Assembly (NCBI GenBank): GCA_003194525.1
Contig: NBIV01000071.1
Location: forward strand, 1-64,000
From: Gracilariopsis chorda
Lineage: Eukaryota; Rhodophyta; Florideophyceae; Gracilariales; Gracilariaceae
Length of the DNA: 64,000 nt
Direction: 5' to 3'
In this document: positions 43,362 through 54,500 of the stretch, in pieces
Position numbering within the stretch: position 1 is the first letter of the stretch
Layout of the letters: the number at the start of each line of letters is the position of its first letter
Translations under genes and position numbers: made by a program
The notes under the pieces: model-generated
Told to the model about the DNA's origin: nothing
Databases searched by the model: none
The model's input: the letters and a program-made list of their open reading frames with translations, nothing else

Positions 43362-45530
43362 ATGCAGGCAGCAGAAGAGGGAGTAGTCGTACGTGGTTAC
43401 GAAGGAACCCGAAGTGCCACAGTCAGTGCTCCTCACGTAGGTGCTGGGCCTCTCCCTGAAGATGCTCCTGGTGGGGGGCCAACAATGATGAGAACGCTCG
43501 TCGTGGATCCGACTGGCCTGTACCGAGTGGAGTCTCAAGTACCGCGCTTGGTAGAAGGAACCATAACAGAAGAGCACGCCGTAGTGACGGCTGCTGGTGC
43601 TGCTAATGCTGGAGATGGGGCGACTGCGAATGCCGCAAACAATGCGCAAGTGCGGTACCGCCTTCTAAAACCGGCATCCAAAATGGCAGAGAAAGGCACT
43701 TTTCCTCTTCTCTACCCGTACGGAGATCAGCACGAACCGTTTGACATTGGCGTGTTTCTGGAGGCAAAGAATTCAACACAGCAAATCTCAGGTCTCAGCG
43801 TCAACGAGTGGAAGCTCCGAAAGCTCACCTGGGCTGAGAACGCGAAGAGACGACTGTACTCAGACAACATCCTTCTGGACAGTGGACCGTTGATGCAGAT
43901 GTGGATGCTTCGCACCCACACAAAAATTGAGGACATGCGACTGCGTTTCCTTGAAAGAGAACAACGGGCACGCATTGTACAAGAGCAAGAAATGCAGCAA
44001 GCACAACAGCAAACCGGTCACGTGCCACAATCCCAGTTTTTGCTAATGGGACGCATCTTTCTGCCCGATGACTCCGTCAACTCAGCAGCATACTGGAAGA
44101 ACAAGCGGATGGATGTACAGGGGATCGTGGCGCGGATAGGACCGCCTTCTCTGTTCATTACAATCACCATGAACATCTGGCGAGAGGACATCCAGCGTCT
44201 TGGGATGGACACAACCAATCGTGGCGCATTTACGGCACAAAGTAACCGCCCTCGACCGTTTGACCGACCGGATCTGATTGCAAGGGTATACACCCAGTAC
44301 GCAAACGACTTCATGAAGGATTTGGAGAAGAAATCGGAGCAGATCTTTGGATTGAAGTGCCTGGGGCTTGCATCAAAGCTCGAGTTTCCAGAGCGCAATG
44401 TGCCTCAGCACCACATGCTCGTGTGGCTCGAAGGAGGCGTGATTGAAGACGTTGATGTGATCGACGAGCTCATTCGTGCAGAACTTCCCCTTCCAGGCGA
44501 AGACGACGCGTTGCGTGCTCTCATTCGTTCCATGCACAGGCACCGCCACTCCACCTAATGCCAGAATCGCGCTGGGCGGTGCAAGTTTGGATACGACAGC
44601 AATATGATTGTGCCGGAGACGTACATTGAAGAAGGCACGAATCGCGTTATTTACCGCAGAAGAAGGCAAGAAGACCTCAAGATTGTGCCATACAACCCAA
44701 CTCTGACCAAGAAGTACCGCTCTCATATCAACGTAGAACGCACGCAAGGAGGGGGCGCAGTGGCTTATCTGATGAAGTACGCGTTTAAGCAGCCCAAAGC
44801 TCAGGAGGTGGTGCTCAATGTGAGTGATGCTAGTGAGACAGGCACACACAACGAGCAGCAACAAGAGCCACAGGTGCAGAACGACATTCGTGCATACATG
44901 CGAGCGCGTGTGGTGGGCGCCGTCAATGCAGCTTGGAGACTTTTCGAGTTTCGACATGTTCACATCGTACCCAAAGTAGAGCGACTGGCCATTCACTTGG
45001 AAGGGGAGCCCACATTTCTGCTGAGAGGTCCAAACCAGCTCTTTTCTGCATCACAGCCGTCTACACTGGAGAGATACTTTGCAAGGCCCGAAGCATACGC
45101 GAACCTCGACTACCTTTCGTACTTTGAAAAAGTGCGATTGTATCGCACGCTTACTGCCCGCGTGCTTAACCAATACGAGGGAGACAGCACTCAGGTGCCC
45201 ACAGACGACTGCGATCCGCCCATGTACATGGTAGAGCGCACGGACGACGAGCAGTGCGTCGCAAGGATCAGAGGTGTTTCACCGTCGGACATTGAGCTCT
45301 TTGCTCTGCGCTTGCTGCTCATGAATCACGGCTCGAGCTCTTATGAATACGCAAGGACTTTCAACGGACAGCAGTATGGAACGTATCGTGAAACTGCGAT
45401 TGTAAGCGGACTGCTCGCGGACGGATCCGAGTTTGATATTGCATTCCAAGAAGCAGTGCAGATATACAGCACGCCCTCAGAGCTACGACGTCTGTTGTCA
45501 CACTATACCAACAAGGCGCAGACCCAGAAA
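43362..45530 (+). pseudogene. Rep (HUH) domain of the coding Helitron
   Basis: This is the rolling-circle nuclease part. Landmarks in order are FPLLYPYGDQH, GRIFLPDDSVNS, PPSLFITITMNIWREDI, FDRPDLIARVY, the HUH position, and the twin-tyrosine block AVAYLMKYAFK (44,758-44,790) with Y-x-x-K-Y spacing. The HUH reads PQHHMLVWLE (44,403-44,430), so the first His of the pair is Gln, whereas the relative at 53,464 has PHHHILLWLE. In-frame TAA at 44,556-44,558 stands where the relative has a Tyr codon. A frame change near 45,530, at a run of six A, leads into the helicase. Both changes look recent, because the code on each side is well kept. Confidence 0.8.
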
Positions 45531-45532
45531 AA

Positions 45533-47292
45533 ATGGCCGTCAAAAACTGGGAGGCACTATGTAGCGACATACATACAGGAGATGAGCAGCAACGAAAGCA
45601 AGAAATGTATCGACGTGTGGTGGAAATCTCAGACCGGCACGGAGGACGACTGCTTCGCGATCGCAGCTTCTTCTCCCAGCACCTACAGCAGGATGATACA
45701 GCATTGACTGAGGCAAATCGAGCTACAATAACTCGAGACGCACGAGTGTTGCGAAATTCGTCAACTTTGCAGTCAAGGTACGCCACCATAAAACCTCGCC
45801 AAAGACAAGTCATTGACACCGTCATTGCCGCATTGCAACAACGACAGGCGCTGCAGGAGCGACCAAGCACGACTGGAAACGTGTTCTTTGTCCAAGGATC
45901 CGCAGGAACCGGGAAGACATACGTGCTCAACCTCCTTCGTGATATCGTTGAGTCGGAAGGAATGCTCGCTGAAATGACTGCTACAACTGGCATTGCAGCT
46001 TCGTTGTACGAAGTTGGCCGCACTTTACATAGCCTGCTCGGACTGGGTGTAGCTGATAGGGACAGCACAAGCAGCACTACAGCCACTTTGTCAAAGTACG
46101 GTCCCCGATCTCAACGTGCAGAACTGCTACGTGAAATACAACTGCTCGTCTTGGATGAGGCGTCCATGCTCTCACGAAAGCTCTTCGAACTCATGGATCC
46201 GTTGCTCAAAGATCTTCGCTGCAGTGGAATGGAAAACCCGCCTCTGTTTGGGGGCTTGACCATCATTCTATCCGGCGACTACTCCCAGCTGCTTCCAGTG
46301 GTGCCGCAGGTGTACATGGAGGCCGAGCCAAGTGGTAATGTGAGACGAGTGTACACAAAAATTCTCAACGAATTGCCGTGGAAGAGTGATCTGTGGACAT
46401 TGTGCTCGGTTCAAGTGCTGTACATCACGGAACAAGTACGCCAAGCCGATGATCCGGCATTTGCGTCGCTGTTACGTTCCATTGCACGAAACACAATATC
46501 CAACAACGCTCCAATACCACTCAGATCTACCGGTGCATGCAAACTGCCTACCAATTTCTGTGGAAGTGGCTCACAACACGACGCAAGGAGGATGTGAATC
46601 TCAGCAAAATGCTCATTGCCTCCATAAATCAGTTGGTCGATGAACACAATGTGGCAGCGCTGGTTCTGTTTCCTGGTGAACGCTTCACTCTTCCGTCAGC
46701 TACGACGGTACAAACTGAAGGTGTACCACACTCAGAGCCCGACGTCACCAATACCTTTGCTCCCGAGTTTGCGTATCAGTATGCACCTACTGGTGTACCT
46801 CCTCATAACTTGGATTTGAAGATTGGTGTGCCAGTTATGGTCATTCAGAACGTGTTGCATCAGGCTGTGGTCAACGGAAAGCTGTTCGTAGTCGTGCGTG
46901 TCAATCACTTTACGATGCAGGTGGCTCGATTCGACGAGAACGGACAGGTACCGGAACGACAGCTCCTGCATCGTATCGACTTCGAGTTTTCTTTCGCAGA
47001 CATTCGCATGATTCGAAGGCAGTTCCCTATTCGTCTTGCGTTTGCAGCTACAGTTCACAAAGGACAGGGAAAAACCTTGGATGGCTTGGTTGTGGATGTA
47101 CGATCCAACTTCTTCTGCGCAGGTCAGTTGTATGTCGCATTGTCGCGCGTTCGAAGGAACGACCATGTGCTGCTCCTGCATGATCCGCAGCTTACACCCG
47201 CGAATGCGCACACAATTCATCCCATGCCTATTCCCATCGCGAACCCAGTGCTGCCTGAAGCTAATCAGTTCTGCATCCCTCCACAACCGTAA
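45533..47292 (+). pseudogene. PIF1-like helicase of the coding Helitron
   Basis: The helicase half begins in the linker (EISDRHGGRLLRD) and carries Walker A VQGSAGTGKTY (45,893-45,925), TTGIAASLYEVGRTLHSL, Walker B LLVLDEASML (about 46,143-46,172), the GDYSQLLPVVP block and motif [21 protein letters not shown]...[10 protein letters not shown]. It ends with TAA at 47,290-47,292. A frame change near 46,530-46,590 divides it into two pieces. ATPase residues are all present, unlike in the family 1 helicases. Confidence 0.8.
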
Positions 47293-47439
47293 TCATATCT
47301 CTTGCATTCTTCTTTCACTGAATTAAACTACTTGCTTTTCTGCTTTTGCTTTCTCCACCCTCTTTTTTCCTCACCGCTGTGTATCACTCCTCCACCGCAG
47401 CGCGCAGCGCCGCCCGTGGCCGAAGGCCGCTTCCTCTTG

Positions 47440-47909
47440 TCTCAACACCCCACTCTTAATGATTTTCACATGTATGAGGGGGGTGTTGTTGACTGACGGG
47501 AGGCGTTGCGCCACAAATTCGCTTTGCACGCCCCCATTTGCGCATGCAAATCGCCCATTTGGCGCAACGCCTCCCCGCCATTAAAAAAATTCAGCAGCAG
47601 CAGCAGCAGCAAAGCTTTCTGCTTACTGGCTGGCACTCCGATAATGACTGCAGTGCCACCCAATTACACAAAGCAACGTGTCGCGCTTTCTCATCATTGG
47701 TTGGCACTGCAGTCAATTTAAGTACCTAAACACAAACCATTACGGCTCCACATACTCTAAGCGCCACGGCGCCCCGTGGTTCTACGAGCACTATTGCGAG
47801 CGCAAGCGAGCAAAGTGCTCGGAGAGCCTCCGAACGCTACTAAATACACAAAGCTACATAAACAACGCGGCGCGCAGCGCCGCACACGGCCGAAGGCCGT
47901 TTCCACTTG
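47440..47909 (+). mobile_element. Non-autonomous Helitron N5 (last of the array)
   Basis: A 470-bp copy. Its first 170 bp are almost identical to the start of the coding Helitron, and its middle matches N3. It ends CCACTTG at 47,909, followed by the flanking T. Confidence 0.8.
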
Positions 47910-48025
47910 TCTAACCTACCTAAGAATTGCTCTGACAACGAGCAAGTTGACCTCTTAGAATACATCAATATACGCACATTTATTTCCCTCCAAACAACCA
48001 GCCAATGGTAATCAAAGAATTTGCC

Positions 48026-48404
48026 CTACTGGCGCGAATCGGTCGAGCACGCGTATGATCTGTCACTCTCCACAGCCTCAACTTCTATCAACCCCGTTGA
48101 ACCCGTCTCACACGTGAGTACCTCTGAAGGCCAGCGAACAGGCAAATCCTTGCTGCGTCCAATCACGCGGTAGTATTCCAATTCCGTGTACACGGAGTCG
48201 ATTTTTGGGCCAATGGAGCAGAAAATCTCTTCCAAAGAAAAACCAATTGACATTGCCACGGTGCATATCAGTGTGCTTCAATGCAGCCTGTATGATGCAC
48301 AATTTTTCCAATAATGTTCCCAAGCGCCGTAGAATAGCATCCTTATGGTCGCGTAAACGGCATAGTTGTAGGTACCGAACCTCTGTTTGGGACATATCGG
48401 CCAT
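48026..48404 (-). CDS. Small unrecognised gene, possibly frameshifted
   Basis: A frame from the ATG at 48,404 encodes MADMSQTEVRYLQLCRLRDH and a helical region up to about HTDMHRG. After this the overlapping frame ending at 48,026 (SIGFSLEEIFCSIGPKIDSV...) reads more like protein than the original frame does. That suggests one frameshift around 48,250. It lies downstream of, and on the same strand as, the DUF7869-like gene and may be its second gene. No family is recognised. Confidence 0.35.
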
Positions 48405-48721
48405 GGTGTTAGAAAATAGTTGAAAAGAAGAAGTAGAGTAACATAGGTTGTATGTGGCTGCTTAGAAAAAATGGTTCTGCGACTTAAGGGTACGCTCTAG
48501 CTTAAGTACACAATCTTCAGCACATTAGTGTAGCAATCCATATCAAAAATATCGAATGGCATCTCAGTCGAAGCAGAGATATCTTCCATTTTGTTCCAGA
48601 GACGGCCATCGGCTCTCAGAACGAAAGTTGTAGAGCATGTCCTCAGCTTTCATCTCGTCCAAACATAACGAAAAATGACCAACACAAACAGGAGACATGG
48701 TTTAAACAATGCAACGTTAGC

Positions 48722-50710
48722 TTAAAGGGTACTACGCCAATCACATCCACTAGCAAAGTAGGCAGAACGACTATCATCATCGCCCTCGTAGTATCTATTC
48801 AATATGTTTTTCACTAGATAGGCTTTGCGGTTACCTTCCTGCGGTGACGACACTTCAGAAATAGGTGTAACAGGTAGAACAAAATCCTCACTTTGCAGTA
48901 AACGGCAACTCATCGCTCTGACTTTATCTGACGACACAGAGCGCTTGGTTAGTTTAAAGCTGAGCCATGCTGCATCCGAAGAATTATGTTTTACCATCAC
49001 TACCTCGGGGTTGACATGCAAGAAACAAAAAAATGATATGTTGACAACTTGAAATAAGTTTGAACTTTGTAGAACTGTCGCAGCAATTCCTTCCAATTAA
49101 ATCAACTAACATCCTTTGCATTCACTGCTTTGTTCGAAGTAGAACTTTCTTCCAGTATTTTCATCATATCGCCAGGACCGAAAACATCAAATTTCTTCAG
49201 ACGTCGCTTGACCAGTCCAAAAGCAGCATCACACCGGTTTTCTTGTATGACCCGCCACTAAAAACCGCAAAGTAATCTCATCTTCGTACTTCATGCACAC
49301 AGGCCAAATAAGGTACCAAACCATGAACCAATTTTTGTTTTGTCCGCTGCAGTTATCTGCATGAAGGTTAAAATGTTTATGACTCTCTGTAACAACACCA
49401 GACACCCGATGTTGCTTAATTGCGTGATTCAGCATGGACGCAACCTCGTTGCATGTCTTATTGCCTGGCCAGTGGCCTTCGGGCAAACCATAAACATAGC
49501 AGGTTGACATGCTGCTACTATACACGCCAAAGATGTCAAACTTTAGACCCGTCACAAAATGTAGTTGTCCAGGGTGCCGGAGTAAATGTGGAAACAAAAT
49601 CTTCTCCGCAAAGTCAAATATGAGATGGATGGGGTTAGTCGCAGGAGCGTTTTCAGCTGTAGTTTGGATTGTACGATAAACTGTAAATTTGGCCAACGCT
49701 TCCACTCAGTTTTGACGCCTTGCAGCTAGCAGAGTTTCCCTTAGATCCATGTTTGTAGTGGTACCGGCGGAGTTGCTGAGCGTCGTGCATTGGTAGCAAA
49801 AGTCACTCCCTGACTTCAGAATACGAATTGTTGGGTAGTGTAATCCCCAAACTTTAAGAAAACCAGACTTTGAAAGGGGCGCATCTGGTTTTCGCACCGC
49901 AGCATTTCTTACGGCAGCCGCCTCCATGATCTCTTTCCACTCCTTCCTATACAGGTCGTGCACAGCCTGTCATCGAACATCACTACTTAATCATTGCACA
50001 GGAGACTCGTCTTCTGATCCTCGTCCAGTAGGGCAAGCCAAAGCGTTAAGAGCAGCGTAGCGCTGAAGGAACGCTAAAGCCGTGACGGTTTGTAAGGACT
50101 GTTTGCCCTTTCATCCTTTGTAATGTTCGTTCTTTTGAATGGAAAAGGTCTCTTGATTACCGACAACAGATTATATTCCGCGTACTGTTTGCGGATTGAG
50201 CTGGACAATAGCAGCGAACCCGAATTGGCATACCCATTTTCCTCGCATGGTGTACCTCGTGGAAGAGTATGATGAGGATGACAGACGACGCCGCTTGTCG
50301 CGCTTGCTTTGCACTTTGACAGAATTAGTAGCCATGAGTGCGTTCGCTTGTCCACGAGGTGCGCACAAGCAGAGCATCATAGCTCTTAACAAGTTGTTCT
50401 TTTCGTCCTCCGTGAAGGAAGCAAAGCTCTGTGCGAGCGGGAAATGTTCTGTTGTCGTAATGCAATGGGGTTTCCAAAGACAGTAATTCATCATATTGTT
50501 AAAGTGCAACAGTGCCTTTTCTGTTGAAGTCACATTGTCCGTTTGGTCTTTCTCATTTGGGGAGGCGTATTCCAGCACCTCGGGGGGTGGCTGTAGTGGG
50601 GCAGTGCTATGCGCAGTGGTATTTGCCTGCTCAAGGTTCTCGAGATCTTCGGCGATGAGCTCCTCGATATCTACACTTCGTTCTTCAACAAACCGCGAAG
50701 ACAACACCAT
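48722..50710 (-). pseudogene. DUF7869-like transposase-related protein, broken
   Basis: Pieces on the minus strand follow the order of a large family of proteins that I know as DUF7869, thought to have an RNase H-like, transposase-related fold. The order is: N-terminal part from about 50,710 with YTMRGKWVCQFGFAAIVQLN; LSKSGFLKVWGLHYPTIRIL plus a Cys pair (49,963-49,706); the core LHFVTGLKFDIFGVYSSSM...LHADNCSGQNKNWFM and FLVAGHTRKP (49,705-49,229); FGLVKRRLKKFDVFGPGD in another frame; and a C-terminal part ending near 48,722. Four or so frame changes separate them. No terminal repeats were identified, so the mobile element's limits are unknown. The name of the family is from memory; the match is by motif order. 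Confidence 0.5.
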
Positions 50711-50980
50711 TTCTGGAGGGGCTTGAGAGTTTGCACGAGTGCGTTCAGAACAGCAAAGAAATAAAAAGAGGTGTTTCTCCTTCTTGGCGGGCGTTTTGCA
50801 ATAACCTTATTTCGTCGCACTCCAGTACTGTAACGGTCATATCTTAGCTTTTAATGGGTTGTATAATCTCGTGAACGGCTCGTTGGGGAGCTGAAAATCT
50901 CAGGAATATGAAACGACTATCAGTTTTATTTCGACCACAAGTGCCATTTGATGTAATTGATATGGATTGGCACACGTTTT

Positions 50981-51019
50981 TATTTTACCTATTGTCTAAT
51001 TTAGACAATAGGTAAAATA
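50981..51019. repeat. 39-bp palindrome
   Basis: Arms of 19 bp (50,981-50,999 and 51,001-51,019) are exact complements around a single T. Each holds TTTTACCTATTGTCTAA or its complement. The DNA can form a near loopless hairpin. Confidence 0.9.
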
Positions 51020-51069
51020 GAAAGGTAACCTATTTAAACAACAAAATAATTTATGTATAGTACAACCTA

Positions 51070-51270
51070 CGTATACCCTTCCAACAAAAATAGTTATACT
51101 TTACGTAGCGCATACGTAAGCTGCGCAGTATTGCAAACGTATACCGTTCTAACAAAAATAGTTTCAATCTATGTAGTGCATAAGTAGGCCATACAGTTCT
51201 AGAAACGTAGAACCTGTAACAAGAATAGGAACAAACTATACGTTGCATACGTAGGTAAATCGTACTCCAT
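51070..51270. repeat. 68-bp tandem repeat, about three units
   Basis: Units start at 51,070, 51,138 and 51,206. The first two are both exactly 68 bp and share CGTATACC, AACAAAAATAGTT and GTAG(C/T)GCATA blocks. The third is more diverged. Confidence 0.8.
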
Positions 51271-51528
51271 ATGTAATGACGTCTGAAACCAAGACCGAAT
51301 AAGAATGCAATGCATATGCACTTAGTAAATTACTACGAATGTAAACTATACAGGTACTGATGGTGTCAGGAACATCTTGAGACAATGAAGACAACATGTA
51401 TACGTATATGTCAGGCGAAAAACTATTGTGCAACACCAGTTCTGTACTTAAGGGGCAGTGACGGTACATGTTCCATCGAAAATTGATTACCAAATCTCTC
51501 AACCTCTCTCCAGTTCTCTCAGTCCGAC

Positions 51529-54500
51529 ATGGGTTCTTCTTTGCATAGACCCCCATCACGACGTGGTGGTCGCCGGTCAGGAGCAGGCTGTCGTTCAAGA
51601 GAGAATATACAGCCCGTGCATCAACGAGACATAGCCGATGAGCTTGCGCAGGTGGACTTAGGAACTAGAACCTAGCTTCCTCAAAATGTTATGGAACCTG
51701 ATAACCATGAAGAGATATACTCGAACTCCTCTCATTCTTCCGGTATTCAACAGGAACGATATATGATGGTTATGCGGTTCGCTGGGAGACCTCGCCAAGG
51801 CATTCATTATGGAGCAAAATATGTCTGGGATGCAAGTGCAGAAAATATTTGTCAAGGCCTCGCACGTCCAAGCTCTTCATATCCGGAGTACCAACCAATC
51901 ACTGGCACACTTCCCGCGTGTTGTGGGACGTGCGGTGCAAACGGCCATCGAGCACCTCGGTGTCCTCTCAAAAGATTCGGGGTGGGTGCTTCGTATTCGT
52001 ATGTGCAAATATTGTGGCGCAGTTCTGCTTGGTGCAGAGACCGAAGGAACATGCTGTGGATATAAAAGCTCCAGATCGCTTGGAGTTTCTTTCAGACGAG
52101 TGCTTATCAATTCCCAACTTGAAGACATATATCGCTTACGTTCCATTCAAACGCTATCAACACACTTAAATGTGTTATTTGCAACCGTTGTCACATTCAT
52201 GGATATGAAGTACGTTCGGGGTGGAGGTCCGTCATTTCTTCGACTTCAAGGCAATGTGTCTCTTTCTGTTCCAGGCCAGGACGTGCGCTACACATATTTG
52301 TGGTCAAGTTCTCCCAGTCTTAATTCACGGGATTATGCTTCTTCTTTCACGAGAAGAATGGTGTCTAACCCGAATATTCGATACTTGGTTCCAAATTTGT
52401 ACGATCTCATGCAACCAAGACCCGATATAATCCGACAGAGATATAGAAATTTGTTCGGACCAGACGAAAGTGCTCGCCGGAGATCAAACGCGGACGAGTC
52501 TACTCTGGACATCTCTGCAGACGCTATTCAGGAAGGAATAGTTGTCCGGAATTATCAAGATGCCCATGAAGCCCGAATGGAGGTGAGCTCTGTTGCAGGA
52601 CCGTTACCAGAAGACAGCCGAGGCTGACCTCTTGCAATGAGAGCTTTCTTCATATACCCAAGTGGACTGTTCAGGTCGGGAGCCCCAGTTGCCCAGCTGG
52701 TAGGCGGAAGAGAATCCCATCACATGTCAACCGGAAATCTTTGACGTCGAGTTCTCAAGTACAAACGTTTGAAACCAGATTCAATGGAAGCTGAGAAGGG
52801 AGCTTTTCCACTGCTCTACCCCTACGGTGAGATTCATGCCCCGTATGGTACGCAACATATATTTCATCGAGTCATGTGAACAACCGAGACGATAGGAGTC
52901 TAACATGGGCAGAACACACTAAGCGAAGACTTTACACCGATAATGTGCTGCTGAACTCTGGTACTCTTCTTCAGCAATAGTTGCTTCGTACTAGCACAAA
53001 CATTGAAAACCTGAGATTTCTTTACTTGGAAACAGAACAGATGAGAATGGTTGAAGAACAGGAGTTGCAGGCTGGAACCCGTACCGGAACAGATAAACTT
53101 GGACCTCCCGGTAAACTCTTCCTTCCCGGTAATCAAAAAAATTCTCTGGTGTACGGCAGACAAAAACTACTGGATGTGCTAGCAATGGTAGCTCGAGTGG
53201 GCTCCCCGACGCTTTTCGTCACAGTCACAATGAACGTATGACGAGAAGAGGTGAAAAGGCTTAGTATGGACAACGAAAACACCGGAGCATTTTCTCCACA
53301 GGGAGATAAATGCCTTTCTTTTGATAGGCCAGATCTTATTGCAAGATTTTACAACCAGTATGCAAATTCAATCATGAATTATCGACAGAATAATTCAAAA
53401 CAACTCTTTGGCTTGAAATGCATTTGGATTGCCGCCAAACTTGGGTTCCAGAAGAGAAATACTCCACATCATCACATTCTTCTTTGGTTGGAGGGGGTCG
53501 TAACTGAAGATCCTGAGTGCATTGAAACTTTGATCAAAGCCGAACTGCGTCGGGGTGACTCGACTGAGGAGCAGGAACTCCAAAAATTGGTGAAGAAATT
53601 CAATAAGCACAGACACTCTCCATATTGCTGTGGTCGTACCTCTGACGGGAGGTGCAGATTTGGATATGATCGACAAGACCTTGTGGGTGAAACAACAATA
53701 AATGAATACACAAATCGAGTGACCTACCGAAGAAGAAGGACAGAAGATTTGAAAGTGGTTCCGTACAATCCAGATCTCACAATGAAGTACAAGGCTCACA
53801 TCAATGTTGAAAGAACCCAAGGTGGCAGCGCCGTACCATACCTGATGAAGTATGCTTTCAAGAGTGCCAAAGAACAGTATTTGGTTGTATCAAGTCGAAC
53901 GGAAAGCCAGTCAAGTGCACAGAGGGACATGCTTCAAAATGAGATCACGGCGTACATGAGAGTGAGAGTGGTGGGCGCGGTTGAAGCTGCATGGAACCTC
54001 TTCAAGTTCAGGCATGTTTGCATCAATCCAACTGTACAGGCACTTGACATACATCTCTGTGGAGAGCGACAGTTTTTGATTCGAAACGTAAGACTGCCTA
54101 GACGTCTGAAGTCTTCTCTGCTGGAAAGATATTTCAGAAGACCCTCCCGGTACATGGACTTGGACTACATGACATACAACGAGACTGTACGTGTATACGA
54201 TAAGCTAACCCGCTCTGTACCCGAGTCTGACTCCACTCGGGATGGAGGAAGTCCACGAATGTACGTAGTGCAGCGATCCGAAAATGGTCGAACTGTGACT
54301 CGAATTAGATTTGATTCTCCCGCAAATCCGGAACTCTTCGCTCTTCGAATATTACTCATGAACTCTGCATTCAGCTCCTTTGATGATCCGAAACATGTTG
54401 GGAGTGAATCCTACTCAACCTATAGAGAAGCGGCGGTAGCCCGTGGACTATACATCCATGGTGACGAGTACGAAACGGCTTTTGATGAGGCAATAAGATA

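Larger units (their letters stand above)
40694..47439 (+). mobile_element. Coding Helitron, family 2
   Basis: A 6,746-bp copy with the same ends as its non-autonomous neighbours. The 5' end starts TCTCAACACCCC. The 3' end reads GGCCGAAGGCCGCTTCCTCTTG. It carries a TATA-like box at 41,061, a long leader and a Rep-helicase gene from about 41,765 to 47,292. The coding part is long but has about five interruptions, so this copy is not intact. It is much better preserved than the family 1 copies. Confidence 0.85.
39357..47909 (+). mobile_element. Tandem Helitron array, family 2 (five copies)
   Basis: Five head-to-tail Helitrons occupy 8,553 bp: 39,357-39,795, 39,796-40,228, 40,229-40,693, 40,694-47,439 (coding) and 47,440-47,909. 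Each begins TCTC and ends close to CCACTTG after two GC-rich hairpins, and no bases lie between copies. The outer flanks are A (39,356) and T (47,910), as expected for a Helitron insertion between A and T. All copies share the first 170 bp, with a 16-bp inverted repeat (GGGAGGCGTTGCGCCA and its complement), and the last 70 bp. Confidence 0.85.
50711..51528. other. Intergenic stretch with palindrome and tandem repeat
   Basis: No gene is seen. It holds the palindrome at 50,981-51,019 and the 68-bp repeat at 51,070-51,270, and it contains or borders the unlocated 5' end of the next Helitron. Confidence 0.5.
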
